From the NCBI GenBank assembly GCA_002427015.1, contig DIPE01000085.1:1-10699 (forward strand): a stretch of 10,699 nucleotides of DNA, read 5' to 3'. This document shows positions 1-5,798 of the stretch, in pieces. Within the stretch, counting starts at the first letter, position 1. Each line of letters opens with the position of its first letter. The position numbers were made by a program, and so were the translations under genes. The notes under the pieces are model-generated. The model was not told where the DNA came from. It did not search any database and worked only from the letters and a program-made list of their open reading frames with translations. This DNA comes from Firmicutes bacterium UBA5496. GTDB taxonomy: Bacteria > Bacillota > Proteinivoracia > UBA4975.

Positions 1-702
1 CGCCAGATGCAGATGATTTTTCAGGACCCCTATGCCTCCCTTAACCCGCGGATGACCGTGGGGGATATTGTCGGGGAGCCCATGGATATCCACCGCCTTG
101 CCAAAGGCAGAAAACAACGCCAGGAGCGGGTTCAACACTTGCTGAATCTAGTGGGCCTGAATCCCGACCACATCAACCGCTATCCACATGAATTCAGCGG
201 CGGCCAAAGGCAAAGGGTAGGGATTGCCAGGGCATTGGCTGTAGAGCCAAAATTTATCGTCTGCGACGAACCCATTTCTGCCGTGGACGTTTCCATTCAA
301 GCGCAAATCGTCAATACCCTGGAGCAGCTCCAAGAAGACTTGCATCTGACCTTTCTCTTTATTGCCCATGACCTTTCGATGGTCAAGTACATCTCCCAGC
401 GGGTGGCGGTAATGTACCTGGGCAAGATTGTGGAGATCAACCTGAGCTCGGAACTGTATGCCCACCCGGTGCATCCCTACACCAAGGCCCTGCTTTCCGC
501 CGTCCCCATTGCCGACCCGCCTCTGGAACGGAAACGCAAGCGCATTCTCTTGGAAGGAGACGTGCCCAGTCCCATTAATCCGCCCCCTGGCTGCTGTTTC
601 CACACCCGCTGCAACCGGGCAATCCCCATCTGCAAAGAAGAAATACCAGAAATGCAGGATTTGGGCAATGGCCACTTGGTAGCCTGCCACAACTATGAAT
701 AA
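1..702 (+). CDS. oppF: Oligopeptide/dipeptide ABC transporter ATP-binding protein, OppF type (5' truncated by window edge)
   Basis: This is one of the two ATPases that power peptide import by an Opp/Dpp-type ABC transporter at the cytoplasmic face of the membrane. The reading frame is open from base 1, so the start and Walker A lie outside the window. Counting from the Met at position 7, the visible motifs are the Q-loop (IFQDPYASLNPRMTVGDI, wording typical of OppF/DppF rather than OppD), the ABC signature FSGGQRQRVGIARAL (63-77), Walker B FIVCDEP (83-89), the H-loop H121, and the C-terminal oligo_HPY region from HPYTKALLSAVP (156-167) onward. The tail carries Cys196, 197, 202, 209 and 227, the cluster usual in this subfamily and reported to hold an Fe-S cluster in some members. 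The partner permease and OppD genes would be expected upstream. A terminator follows directly, so this is probably the last gene of its operon. Confidence 0.95.
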   Translation, partial: RQMQMIFQDPYASLNPRMTVGDIVGEPMDIHRLAKGRKQRQERVQHLLNLVGLNPDHINRYPHEFSGGQRQRVGIARALAVEPKFIVCDEPISAVDVSIQAQIVNTLEQLQEDLHLTFLFIAHDLSMVKYISQRVAVMYLGKIVEINLSSELYAHPVHPYTKALLSAVPIADPPLERKRKRILLEGDVPSPINPPPGCCFHTRCNRAIPICKEEIPEMQDLGNGHLVACHNYE

Positions 703-707
703 AAGCC

Positions 708-734
708 AGACACCGGGTTTCCGGTGTCTTTACT
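708..734 (+). terminator. Rho-independent terminator after oppF
   Basis: A perfect 9-bp stem, AGACACCGG (708-716) with CCGGTGTCT (721-729), has a GTTT loop and starts 5 nt after the oppF stop codon. The T-tract is weak (TTTA), so termination may be partial. It separates the transporter operon from the AT-rich cassette that follows. Confidence 0.75.
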
Positions 735-769
735 GTACTATCGTAATTTGCTGAAGGATTAATCAATTG

Positions 770-810
770 CCTGTTTATTTTTGAAGTAAATTTGATATAA
801 TATAAACAGG
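770..810. repeat. Perfect 9-bp inverted repeat bracketing the cassette promoter (candidate operator)
   Basis: CCTGTTTAT (770-778) and ATAAACAGG (802-810) are exact reverse complements. Their centres are 32 bp apart, about three helical turns, so both lie on the same face of the DNA. The left arm covers the -35 position, and the right arm covers the transcription start and the beginning of the SD site. The placement suits a repressor that occludes the promoter, most simply the XRE domain of the next gene acting on its own promoter. The repeat is seen directly; its function is inferred. Confidence 0.6.
773..801 (+). promoter_or_regulatory. Extended -10 promoter of the XRE/ImmA-PIN cassette
   Basis: A consensus TATAAT (796-801) is preceded by TG at 793-794, giving the extended -10 form TGaTATAAT. 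The -35 position at 17-bp spacing is GTTTAT (773-778), a poor match, as is tolerated with an extended -10. Transcription would start near 808, almost on the SD site, leaving a leader of about 14 nt. Confidence 0.7.
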
Positions 811-813
811 AGG
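808..813 (+). promoter_or_regulatory. SD site that fixes the start at GTG 822
   Basis: AGGAGG (within AGGAGGTGAT, 808-817) is a full-length SD. An upstream in-frame GTG at 813 lies inside this SD and cannot be used. The GTG at 822, 8 nt downstream, is the proper start. Confidence 0.85.
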
Positions 814-821
814 TGATTAAG

Positions 822-1856
822 GTGTTTAGTAAAAACCTAAAATATTACCGCCTGCGGAACAACTTGAGCATGAAAGAACTGGCCAATCGCATCGGTGTAA
901 CCAGCATGGCCATATCTAATTATGAAAAAGGCATTCGCACCCCTGATATGCAAATACTTCGCAATTTAGCAGACGCTCTCCAAGTAAATGTTATGGATTT
1001 TATATCCCTAAGGAATAAGGAACTGAAGTTTATACATGGAGAATTCCGTAAGAATAGCGGCCTGGGAAAAATGAAGCAGGAGTATGTTCGTGAAAGTGTC
1101 GAAGAGTATTTTAATCGATTTTATGGCATTGTATCTATTTTAGGTGAAACCGTTTTGCCAAAGGCGCCCCAATGCCATGCCATGCAACTTTCTATCGATG
1201 ATGAAGTAAACGCGAAAAGTTTGCGTTCATACTTAAATATTGCACCAGAAGGTCCGGTGGGCAACCTTGTTGACATTTTGGAGAACAACGGGATTCTCAT
1301 TTTTGCTGATGAATTTGACCATGATTTCTCGGGAATAAATGGTATGATAAACAAAAGGCCGTATATAGCCATTAATAAATGTATGACTCCAGAGCGGCAG
1401 CGCTTTACTATCGTCCATGAATTAGTGCATATGTTTTTTACCTGGCCAAACAGCATGGTGGAATCAGCCTGTGATAATAAGTCTAACGCTATAGCGGGAG
1501 CTTTTTTGTTCCCACGCAACGATGCTATTCGTGAATTGGGGATCAAAAGAACCGGCATTTATAGAGACATGGAATTATCAGCCCGGGAATTTGGAATATC
1601 AATGCTTTGCTTAGCCTACCGGGCAAAAGAAGTAAAAATTGTTAGCGAGGCCGTCTTTAAAGATTTTATGATGCGAGCCTCCCGCGCTGGTTGGCGAAAG
1701 AATGAACCGTCTCGGATAGAGCCGGAAGAATCCGCCTTGTTCAAGCAATTAGTCTATCGCGCCGTTGCCGAAGATGAAGTTAGCGTGCAAAAAGGAGCTG
1801 AGTTGCTACAGGTTTCCTATGTAGAAGTTGAAGAAGCTATTCGTAATGAGAGCTAA
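822..1856 (+). CDS. XRE-family HTH regulator fused to ImmA/IrrE-type (M78/DUF955) zinc peptidase
   Basis: This 344-aa protein has two recognisable parts. Residues about 3-58 form a Cro/C1-type HTH (SMKELANRIGVTSMAISNYEKG). Residues about 145-290 form an ImmA/IrrE-like metallopeptidase with HELVH at 199-203 (zinc ligands H199 and H203, catalytic E200). D218, in a D-x-x-S-N-x-I-A context, sits where the family usually has a Glu ligand. The C-terminal stretch, about 300-344, looks helical. Proteins of this layout bind operator DNA, and the peptidase domain may cleave a partner repressor or antitoxin, as ImmA does for ImmR. Here both activities sit in one chain, followed 3 nt later by a PIN nuclease gene, so it may be the antitoxin or regulator of that nuclease. 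Autoregulation through the 770-810 inverted repeat is likely. The AT-rich base composition contrasts with its neighbours. The domain calls are firm; the biological role is inferred. Confidence 0.9.
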   Translation: MFSKNLKYYRLRNNLSMKELANRIGVTSMAISNYEKGIRTPDMQILRNLADALQVNVMDFISLRNKELKFIHGEFRKNSGLGKMKQEYVRESVEEYFNRFYGIVSILGETVLPKAPQCHAMQLSIDDEVNAKSLRSYLNIAPEGPVGNLVDILENNGILIFADEFDHDFSGINGMINKRPYIAINKCMTPERQRFTIVHELVHMFFTWPNSMVESACDNKSNAIAGAFLFPRNDAIRELGIKRTGIYRDMELSAREFGISMLCLAYRAKEVKIVSEAVFKDFMMRASRAGWRKNEPSRIEPEESALFKQLVYRAVAEDEVSVQKGAELLQVSYVEVEEAIRNES

Positions 1857-1859
1857 AGA

Positions 1860-2345
1860 ATGGATATTATAAGTGATACAAATATCTGGATTGATTTTCA
1901 GATTATCCATGGGTTGGAGCTTCCTTTCCGGTTAAATCACAGTTTTTATTTAAGCACAGAAACTCTTAAGATAGAATTCTTATTCCCACCGGGAATTACT
2001 AAGAAATTGATTGAGCTTGGTCTAGTTCCCCTAGAGTTCAATGAAGCTGAATATTTCGCTGTCCCAGAGATCATGGCTTCCCATCCTAGGTTATCTCGTC
2101 ATGATGCGTTAGCTCTTTCAATTGCCATAGAGCGTAAATATATTCTATTAACCGGGGATAAGGATCTCCGAAAAGCTGGCGAGGCAGCTAAAGTTACAAT
2201 TAAGGGTACGCTATGGATATTTGACGAACTAAAACGGGAAAATTGTATTACTAGCCTGGAGTATAGGCAGTACATGCACGCGTTACTAGAACACAATGGA
2301 AAATCTATTCGTCTTCCCAAAAGTGAAATTCTCAAACGGCTTTAA
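1860..2345 (+). CDS. PIN-domain ribonuclease-like protein, putative toxin partner
   Basis: This 161-aa protein begins MDIISDTNIWID, a classic PIN opening. The acidic residues expected of the Mg-dependent nuclease site are all visible: D6 (SDTN), E39 (KIEFLF), D82 (RHDALALS) and D100 (LTGDKDLR). The length is close to the usual 130-160 aa. The gene starts 3 nt after the XRE/peptidase stop codon with only a weak SD (AAAGA), which suggests translational coupling and lower output than the upstream gene. PIN proteins paired with DNA-binding partners are commonly type II toxins that cleave RNA, but the usual partner is a small antitoxin such as VapB, not a 344-aa XRE-peptidase. The stop codon lies inside the terminator stem. 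Toxicity is inferred only; it could instead be a housekeeping or defence nuclease regulated by its neighbour. Confidence 0.85.
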   Translation: MDIISDTNIWIDFQIIHGLELPFRLNHSFYLSTETLKIEFLFPPGITKKLIELGLVPLEFNEAEYFAVPEIMASHPRLSRHDALALSIAIERKYILLTGDKDLRKAGEAAKVTIKGTLWIFDELKRENCITSLEYRQYMHALLEHNGKSIRLPKSEILKRL

Positions 2346-2365
2346 GTTAAAGCCGCCCTTTTTAT
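2337..2365 (+). terminator. Terminator of the XRE/PIN cassette, overlapping the PIN stop codon
   Basis: CGGCTTT (2337-2343) pairs with AAAGCCG (2349-2355) around an AAGTT loop and is followed by CCC and TTTTTATT. The TAA stop (2343-2345) is part of the stem and loop. Confidence 0.85.
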
Positions 2366-2417
2366 TGTTTGAGCAAGACATTAAGTGAAGTTGCACTTTG
2401 TCGAAAGGAGAGAGGAC

Positions 2418-3161
2418 ATGCGGAAGCGCATATTGCGCCGGGGAGTATATTGTCTGCTTGTTATTGCCCTAATTTTCTGGGCCTTCAGTTACGGCTTGGG
2501 GATTTGGACCATAGACTGGGATGACCCGGCTCCCTTTATGGAAGGGGATGTGGAGAAAATCAGCTATGTAGACGGCAAGCTGGTGGCCAACCTCTACCAG
2601 CACCGCATTGATTATGTGCCCATTGACCAGATGCCTGACCACCTGGTAAAGGCTTTTGTAGCCGTTGAGGACCACCGGTTTTATAAACACGGGGGCATTG
2701 ATCTCCTGGGACTGGGCCGGGCTGTGCTCATCAATTTGCGCACCCGGGACATTGCCCAGGGAGGCAGTTCCATCACCCAGCAGCTGGCCAGGAATCTGTT
2801 CCTCAACCTGGACCAGAACATGGTGCGCAAGCTGGCGGAAATGAGCATCGCCCTGCAGCTGGAGCGGAAATATGATAAAGCTGAAATCCTGGAGATGTAT
2901 ATAAATCAGGTGAACTTTGGCGCCGGGAACTGGGGGGTGGCCAAGGCCGCAGCGGCCTACTTTGATAAAGACGTAGGAGACTTGACCATCGGCGAATCTG
3001 CGCTGCTGGCGGGCCTGGTTCAGTCCCCCAACTACTACGCCCCGGTGAAAGACTGGGAAAGGGCAATAACCCGACAGCGCTATGTCTTAAACCGCATGGC
3101 TGAGTACGGCTATATTACTCCTGAACAGGCCGCTGCCGAAGTGTACCAGCGGGAAAATTAA
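2418..3161 (+). CDS. mtgA: Monofunctional biosynthetic peptidoglycan transglycosylase (GT51)
   Basis: This enzyme polymerises lipid II into glycan strands on the outer face of the cytoplasmic membrane. The 247-aa product has an N-terminal basic patch and a single membrane anchor (about residues 9-28, RGVYCLLVIALIFWAFSYGL), then a GT51 domain filling the rest. The catalytic region AFVAVEDHRFYKHGGID contains E84. GGSSITQQLARNLFL and the RKLAEM/EILEMYINQVNFG region follow in the expected order. There is no transpeptidase domain, and the length fits MtgA-type enzymes rather than bifunctional PBPs. The ATG at 2418 was chosen because AAGGAG (2405-2410) lies 7 nt upstream; an in-frame GTG at 2385 has no SD. 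I see no clear promoter in the short gap after the upstream terminator. The symbol is given by family resemblance. Confidence 0.93.
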   Translation: MRKRILRRGVYCLLVIALIFWAFSYGLGIWTIDWDDPAPFMEGDVEKISYVDGKLVANLYQHRIDYVPIDQMPDHLVKAFVAVEDHRFYKHGGIDLLGLGRAVLINLRTRDIAQGGSSITQQLARNLFLNLDQNMVRKLAEMSIALQLERKYDKAEILEMYINQVNFGAGNWGVAKAAAAYFDKDVGDLTIGESALLAGLVQSPNYYAPVKDWERAITRQRYVLNRMAEYGYITPEQAAAEVYQREN

Positions 3162-3186
3162 ACAGCCCTCCCGGGGCTGTTTTTAA
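3160..3186 (+). terminator. Terminator of the transglycosylase gene
   Basis: A perfect 9-bp stem, AAACAGCCC (3160-3168) with GGGCTGTTT (3174-3182), has a TCCCG loop and runs directly into a T-tract. It overlaps the stop codon. Confidence 0.9.
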
Positions 3187-3192
3187 TTGCGG

Positions 3193-3221
3193 TATTCACC
3201 GTCAATTATTCAGTATATAAT
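3193..3221 (+). promoter_or_regulatory. Candidate promoter of hflKC
   Basis: TATAAT (3216-3221) is a perfect -10. The -35 region is weak: TATTCA (3193-3198) at 17 bp, or TTCACC (3195-3200) at 15 bp. Transcription would start near 3228, about 25 nt before the GTG start. It lies just past the upstream terminator, which supports independent transcription. Confidence 0.55.
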
Positions 3222-3252
3222 ACTTGTATAACCAATGGGAGAGGTGGTTTAG

Positions 3253-4215
3253 GTGAACAAAATCTTTGACATCAAAGCAGACCGTCCGGCCCCGGTGTGG
3301 ACCAGGTTTCTCTTTCCCCTTTTTGTAGCGATTGTGGTAATCGTTATTTTGTCCAAGGGTTTTTACACTGTGGATTCCGGGGAAGAAGCGGTGGTGCTCC
3401 GGTTTGGCAAACATGTAGAAACCGTCGCTACTTCCGGGCTGAAGTGGAAAATCCCCTTTATTGACCGAGTGTATAAAGTCAAGGTATCGGAAGTAAAGCG
3501 CCTGGAATTTGGATTCCGCACCGTCAAAGAAGGAGCTGCGGCCCAGTACGAGGATGTGCATGCGGAATCCCTCATGCTCACTGGCGATGAAAACCTCATC
3601 AATGTAGAAACCATTGTCCAATACAGGATTGTAGACATTGAGAAATTCCTGTTTCAGGTGACCAAGGGCGAAGAAGCGCTGCGAGTTGCGGCCGAGTCCA
3701 CCATTCGCAGGGTCGTTGCCAATCACCCCATGGATGCGGCACTGACCGAAGATAAGCTCAGCATTCAGCAGGAGATTCGCGATGATCTCCAGGCAATTTG
3801 CGACAGTTACCATCTGGGCATATCGATTACTGCCGTCCAATTGCAGGATGTCTATCCCCCAGTAGAAGTCAATGACGCCTTTAAAGATGTGGCCAGCGCC
3901 AGGGAAGACAGAACATCCTATATCAATCAGGCGGAAACCTATGCCAACGAAATAATCCCCCAAGCCCGGGGCAACGCTGCCGAGGCCATCAATCAGGCCG
4001 AAGCCTTTAAGGAACGGCGCATAGCCGAGGCCACCGGGGATGTGGCCCTGTTTAACAGCATCCTGGCCGAATACAAGCTGGGCAAGGGAGTAACCCGCAC
4101 CCGTCTATACTTAGAAATGATGGAAGAAATACTGCCGGGCATTAAAGTGTATATTGTCGACGAACAGGGCAATACCGTCAAATGGTTGCCCATGCAGGGA
4201 GGTGGCAGCAATTGA
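3253..4215 (+). CDS. hflK: HflK-like SPFH/Band 7 membrane protein
   Basis: This 320-aa protein has one N-terminal membrane segment (about 17-36, RFLFPLFVAIVVIVILSKGF), then an SPFH/Band 7 domain (about 38-225) that opens with YTVDSGEEAVVLRFGK, and a helical charged region (225-280, YINQAETYANEI and following) that should form coiled coil. HflK and HflC build a large alternating cage in the membrane that encloses and modulates the FtsH protease. Compared with E. coli HflK (about 419 aa) it lacks the long Gly-rich N-terminal tail. The GTG start at 3253 follows GGGAGAGGTGG (3238-3248). The stop overlaps the TTG start of hflC, so the two are made together. No ftsH is in the window. Confidence 0.92.
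   Translation: MNKIFDIKADRPAPVWTRFLFPLFVAIVVIVILSKGFYTVDSGEEAVVLRFGKHVETVATSGLKWKIPFIDRVYKVKVSEVKRLEFGFRTVKEGAAAQYEDVHAESLMLTGDENLINVETIVQYRIVDIEKFLFQVTKGEEALRVAAESTIRRVVANHPMDAALTEDKLSIQQEIRDDLQAICDSYHLGISITAVQLQDVYPPVEVNDAFKDVASAREDRTSYINQAETYANEIIPQARGNAAEAINQAEAFKERRIAEATGDVALFNSILAEYKLGKGVTRTRLYLEMMEEILPGIKVYIVDEQGNTVKWLPMQGGGSN
4198..4202 (+). promoter_or_regulatory. SD site that fixes the hflC start at TTG 4212
   Basis: GGAGG inside AGGGAGGTGG (4196-4205), within the last codons of hflK, lies 9 nt before TTG 4212. The in-frame ATG at 4182 would come before this SD and add ten residues (MVAHAGRWQQ) that look like read-through of SD sequence. Confidence 0.75.
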
Positions 4216-5150
4216 AAAAATCCCTTAAAAGATGGTTGACGCTGGGGGCAGCTGCCCTGGGGATCTATATCCTTTTCAACATGTTTTTCTTTCAGGTGGC
4301 GATGACGGAACATGCCATTGTCACCCGCTTTGGTGAAATCCATAAAATTATCGTCAATGATGCCAGCGCGTTAACCGGCACTGCTGACAATACTCGCTTT
4401 AAAGACTTAAAAATTGTCGAAGGCAACGGCTTGTTTTTCAAGGTGCCCTTCCTGGACAAAGTAGATTATTACAACAGCCGCCTCATCACCTATGATGTGG
4501 ATGCCAGGGAAGTGACCACCAAGGATAAAAAGAAGGTCATCCTGGACAATTACGCCCAGTGGAAAATCATTAACCCCGCTCTCTTTCGGGTAACCATGCG
4601 CACTGAGGCCAGCGCTTATGTGCGCCTGGAGGACATCATCTATTCCCATCTCAATCAGCAAATCGGCAAAATCAACGCCGAGGTCCTGATTTCAGATAAA
4701 GACTATGTGAAATCCATGCTGACTGAGATTGTCAGGCAGTCAAATATCGATGTCAAAGATTACGGCATTGAGATTATCGATGTGCGCATTAAACGCACTG
4801 ACTTGCCCCAGGAAAACAATGCCAATATCTTTAACCGCATGCGCACCGAACGGGAACGGATGGCCATGCAGTACCGCTCTGAAGGCCAGGAGGAAGCCCA
4901 GAAGATCCGCTCCGAAGCTGACCGGGAGGCCACGATAATTGAGGCCCGGGCTTATGCCGAGGCAGAGAAGATTCGGGGGGAAGGCGAAGCTGAAGCCTTG
5001 AAGATTTATGCTCAGTCCTATGGCCAGGACCCTGAATTCTATGAGTTCTTTCGCAGCCTGCAGACCTACCGCAAAACCCTGCAGAGCAACACCACATTGG
5101 TTATCGATTCGGATTCTGACTTTGCCAAGTTCCTCTTTGGCAGCAGGTAG
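4212..5150 (+). CDS. hflC: HflC-like SPFH/Band 7 membrane protein
   Basis: This 312-aa partner of HflK starts at TTG 4212, overlapping the hflK stop codon (TTGA). After a basic start (MKKSLKRW) comes one membrane segment (about 9-28), then a Band 7 domain beginning VAMTEHAIVTRFGEI and including GLFFKVPFLDKVDYYNSRLITYD. A charged, Ala/Glu-rich helical region follows (about 215-265, MRTERERMAMQYRSEGQEEA). The C-terminal region FYEFFRSLQTYRKTL ... NTTLVIDSDSDF is highly characteristic of HflC. With HflK it should form the FtsH-modulating complex in the membrane. Its length is near the E. coli protein (334 aa). Confidence 0.93.
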   Translation: MKKSLKRWLTLGAAALGIYILFNMFFFQVAMTEHAIVTRFGEIHKIIVNDASALTGTADNTRFKDLKIVEGNGLFFKVPFLDKVDYYNSRLITYDVDAREVTTKDKKKVILDNYAQWKIINPALFRVTMRTEASAYVRLEDIIYSHLNQQIGKINAEVLISDKDYVKSMLTEIVRQSNIDVKDYGIEIIDVRIKRTDLPQENNANIFNRMRTERERMAMQYRSEGQEEAQKIRSEADREATIIEARAYAEAEKIRGEGEAEALKIYAQSYGQDPEFYEFFRSLQTYRKTLQSNTTLVIDSDSDFAKFLFGSR

Positions 5151-5158
5151 ATAGTCTT

Positions 5159-5187
5159 GGGGCACCCAGAGGGGCGCCCCTTCTTGA
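5159..5187 (+). terminator. Terminator of hflKC
   Basis: GGGGCACCC (5159-5167) pairs with GGGCGCCCC (5172-5180) around an AGAG loop, with one A-C mismatch, and is followed by TTCTT. The T-run overlaps the -35 of the next promoter. Confidence 0.75.
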
Positions 5188-5212
5188 CTCTTTTACCGAT
5201 ACATTCCATACT
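5184..5212 (+). promoter_or_regulatory. Promoter of the flavoprotein operon
   Basis: TTGACT (5184-5189) and CATACT (5207-5212) are separated by 17 bp; they match consensus at 5 of 6 and 4 of 6 positions. Transcription would begin near 5219, on the SD of the next gene. The -10 lies inside a perfect palindrome, so access by RNA polymerase is probably regulated. Confidence 0.6.
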
Positions 5213-5218
5213 ATGGAA
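5204..5218. promoter_or_regulatory. 15-bp perfect palindrome over the -10 (candidate operator)
   Basis: TTCCATA-C-TATGGAA is a 7-1-7 perfect palindrome spanning the -10 and reaching to the start of transcription. Its form fits a homodimeric repressor such as a MarR/HxlR, TetR or ArsR-type protein. No such regulator gene is adjacent, so it would act in trans. The palindrome is seen directly; its role is inferred. Confidence 0.6.
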
Positions 5219-5234
5219 AAGGGAGAATTTACCC

Positions 5235-5798
5235 ATGAACATACTAATTTTGGACGGCTTCCCTGAAAATTCGTCGTCCAAACTCCAGGCCCTGCTTCTC
5301 GAGGCTCAGGCAGATCCAGGGGTAGAATACATTTCCTTGGCCAAGACGGCAATAAAACATTGTAAGGGTTGTTTCAGCTGCTGGCTGATTACCCCTGGAG
5401 AATGCGTTATCCAGGATGCTGGGAATGATGTGGCCAGAAAGTATATTAACAGTGATGCCGTTATCCTGTTGACTCCGGTTACCTTCGGCGGCTACTCTTC
5501 AGTCCTGAAAAAGGCCCTGGACCGCATGATTCCCAACATTTGCGGCCTGTTTACCGAGTATCAAGGGGAAACCCACCATGTCCGGCGCTACCCTAAATAC
5601 CCGGCCCTTGTAATCCTGGGTGTGCAAAATACTGCCGACAAGGAGGGGGCGGAAATCTTTTATGAGTTGGCCCGTCGCAACAGCCTCAACCTTTATCCCA
5701 CAGCAATGGCCAGCCATGTCTTTAGCGAAGCAACGGAAATGGAGCAACTGAGATCTGGCCTTAAGTCAGCCTTGGCCCAGGCGGGGGTGAGCTTATGA
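5235..5798 (+). CDS. Flavodoxin-fold NAD(P)H/FMN oxidoreductase with four-Cys motif (iron-sulfur-flavoprotein-like)
   Basis: This 187-aa protein has a flavodoxin-like fold: MNILILDGFPENSSSKLQALL is the first strand and phosphate loop, and ILLTPVTFGGYSSVLKKALDR (about 77-97) is the second flavin contact. The stretch HCKGCFSCWLITPGEC places Cys at 43, 46, 49 and 57 (C-x2-C-x2-C-x7-C). That spacing agrees with the compact Fe-S motif of iron-sulfur flavoproteins, but related FMN reductases carry similar cysteines without a proven cluster. It probably transfers electrons between a reduced carrier or NAD(P)H and an unknown acceptor in the cytoplasm. ATG 5235 was chosen because GGGAG (5221-5225) lies 9 nt upstream. 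Its stop overlaps the next start (ATGA), so the two proteins are co-translated. Confidence 0.85.
   Translation: MNILILDGFPENSSSKLQALLLEAQADPGVEYISLAKTAIKHCKGCFSCWLITPGECVIQDAGNDVARKYINSDAVILLTPVTFGGYSSVLKKALDRMIPNICGLFTEYQGETHHVRRYPKYPALVILGVQNTADKEGAEIFYELARRNSLNLYPTAMASHVFSEATEMEQLRSGLKSALAQAGVSL

Noticed and set aside
148..690. 180-codon open frame on the minus strand opposite the Opp ATPase
   Set aside because: It lies wholly within a clear ABC ATPase with all motifs in frame; the product matches no family and has no SD.
813..821. GTG 813 as the start of the XRE/peptidase gene
   Set aside because: It is inside the SD sequence; GTG 822 has correct 8-nt spacing.
2385..2417. GTG 2385 as the start of the transglycosylase gene
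   Set aside because: No SD precedes it; ATG 2418 has AAGGAG 7 nt upstream and gives a normal membrane-anchor N-terminus.
3202..3963. 253-codon minus-strand frame opposite hflK
   Set aside because: Shadow of hflK; it would also run across the hflK promoter and shows no domain.
5157..5234. Upstream TTG 5157 start for the first flavoprotein
   Set aside because: The extension would translate the hflC terminator and the promoter; ATG 5235 has a good SD and begins exactly at the first flavodoxin strand.
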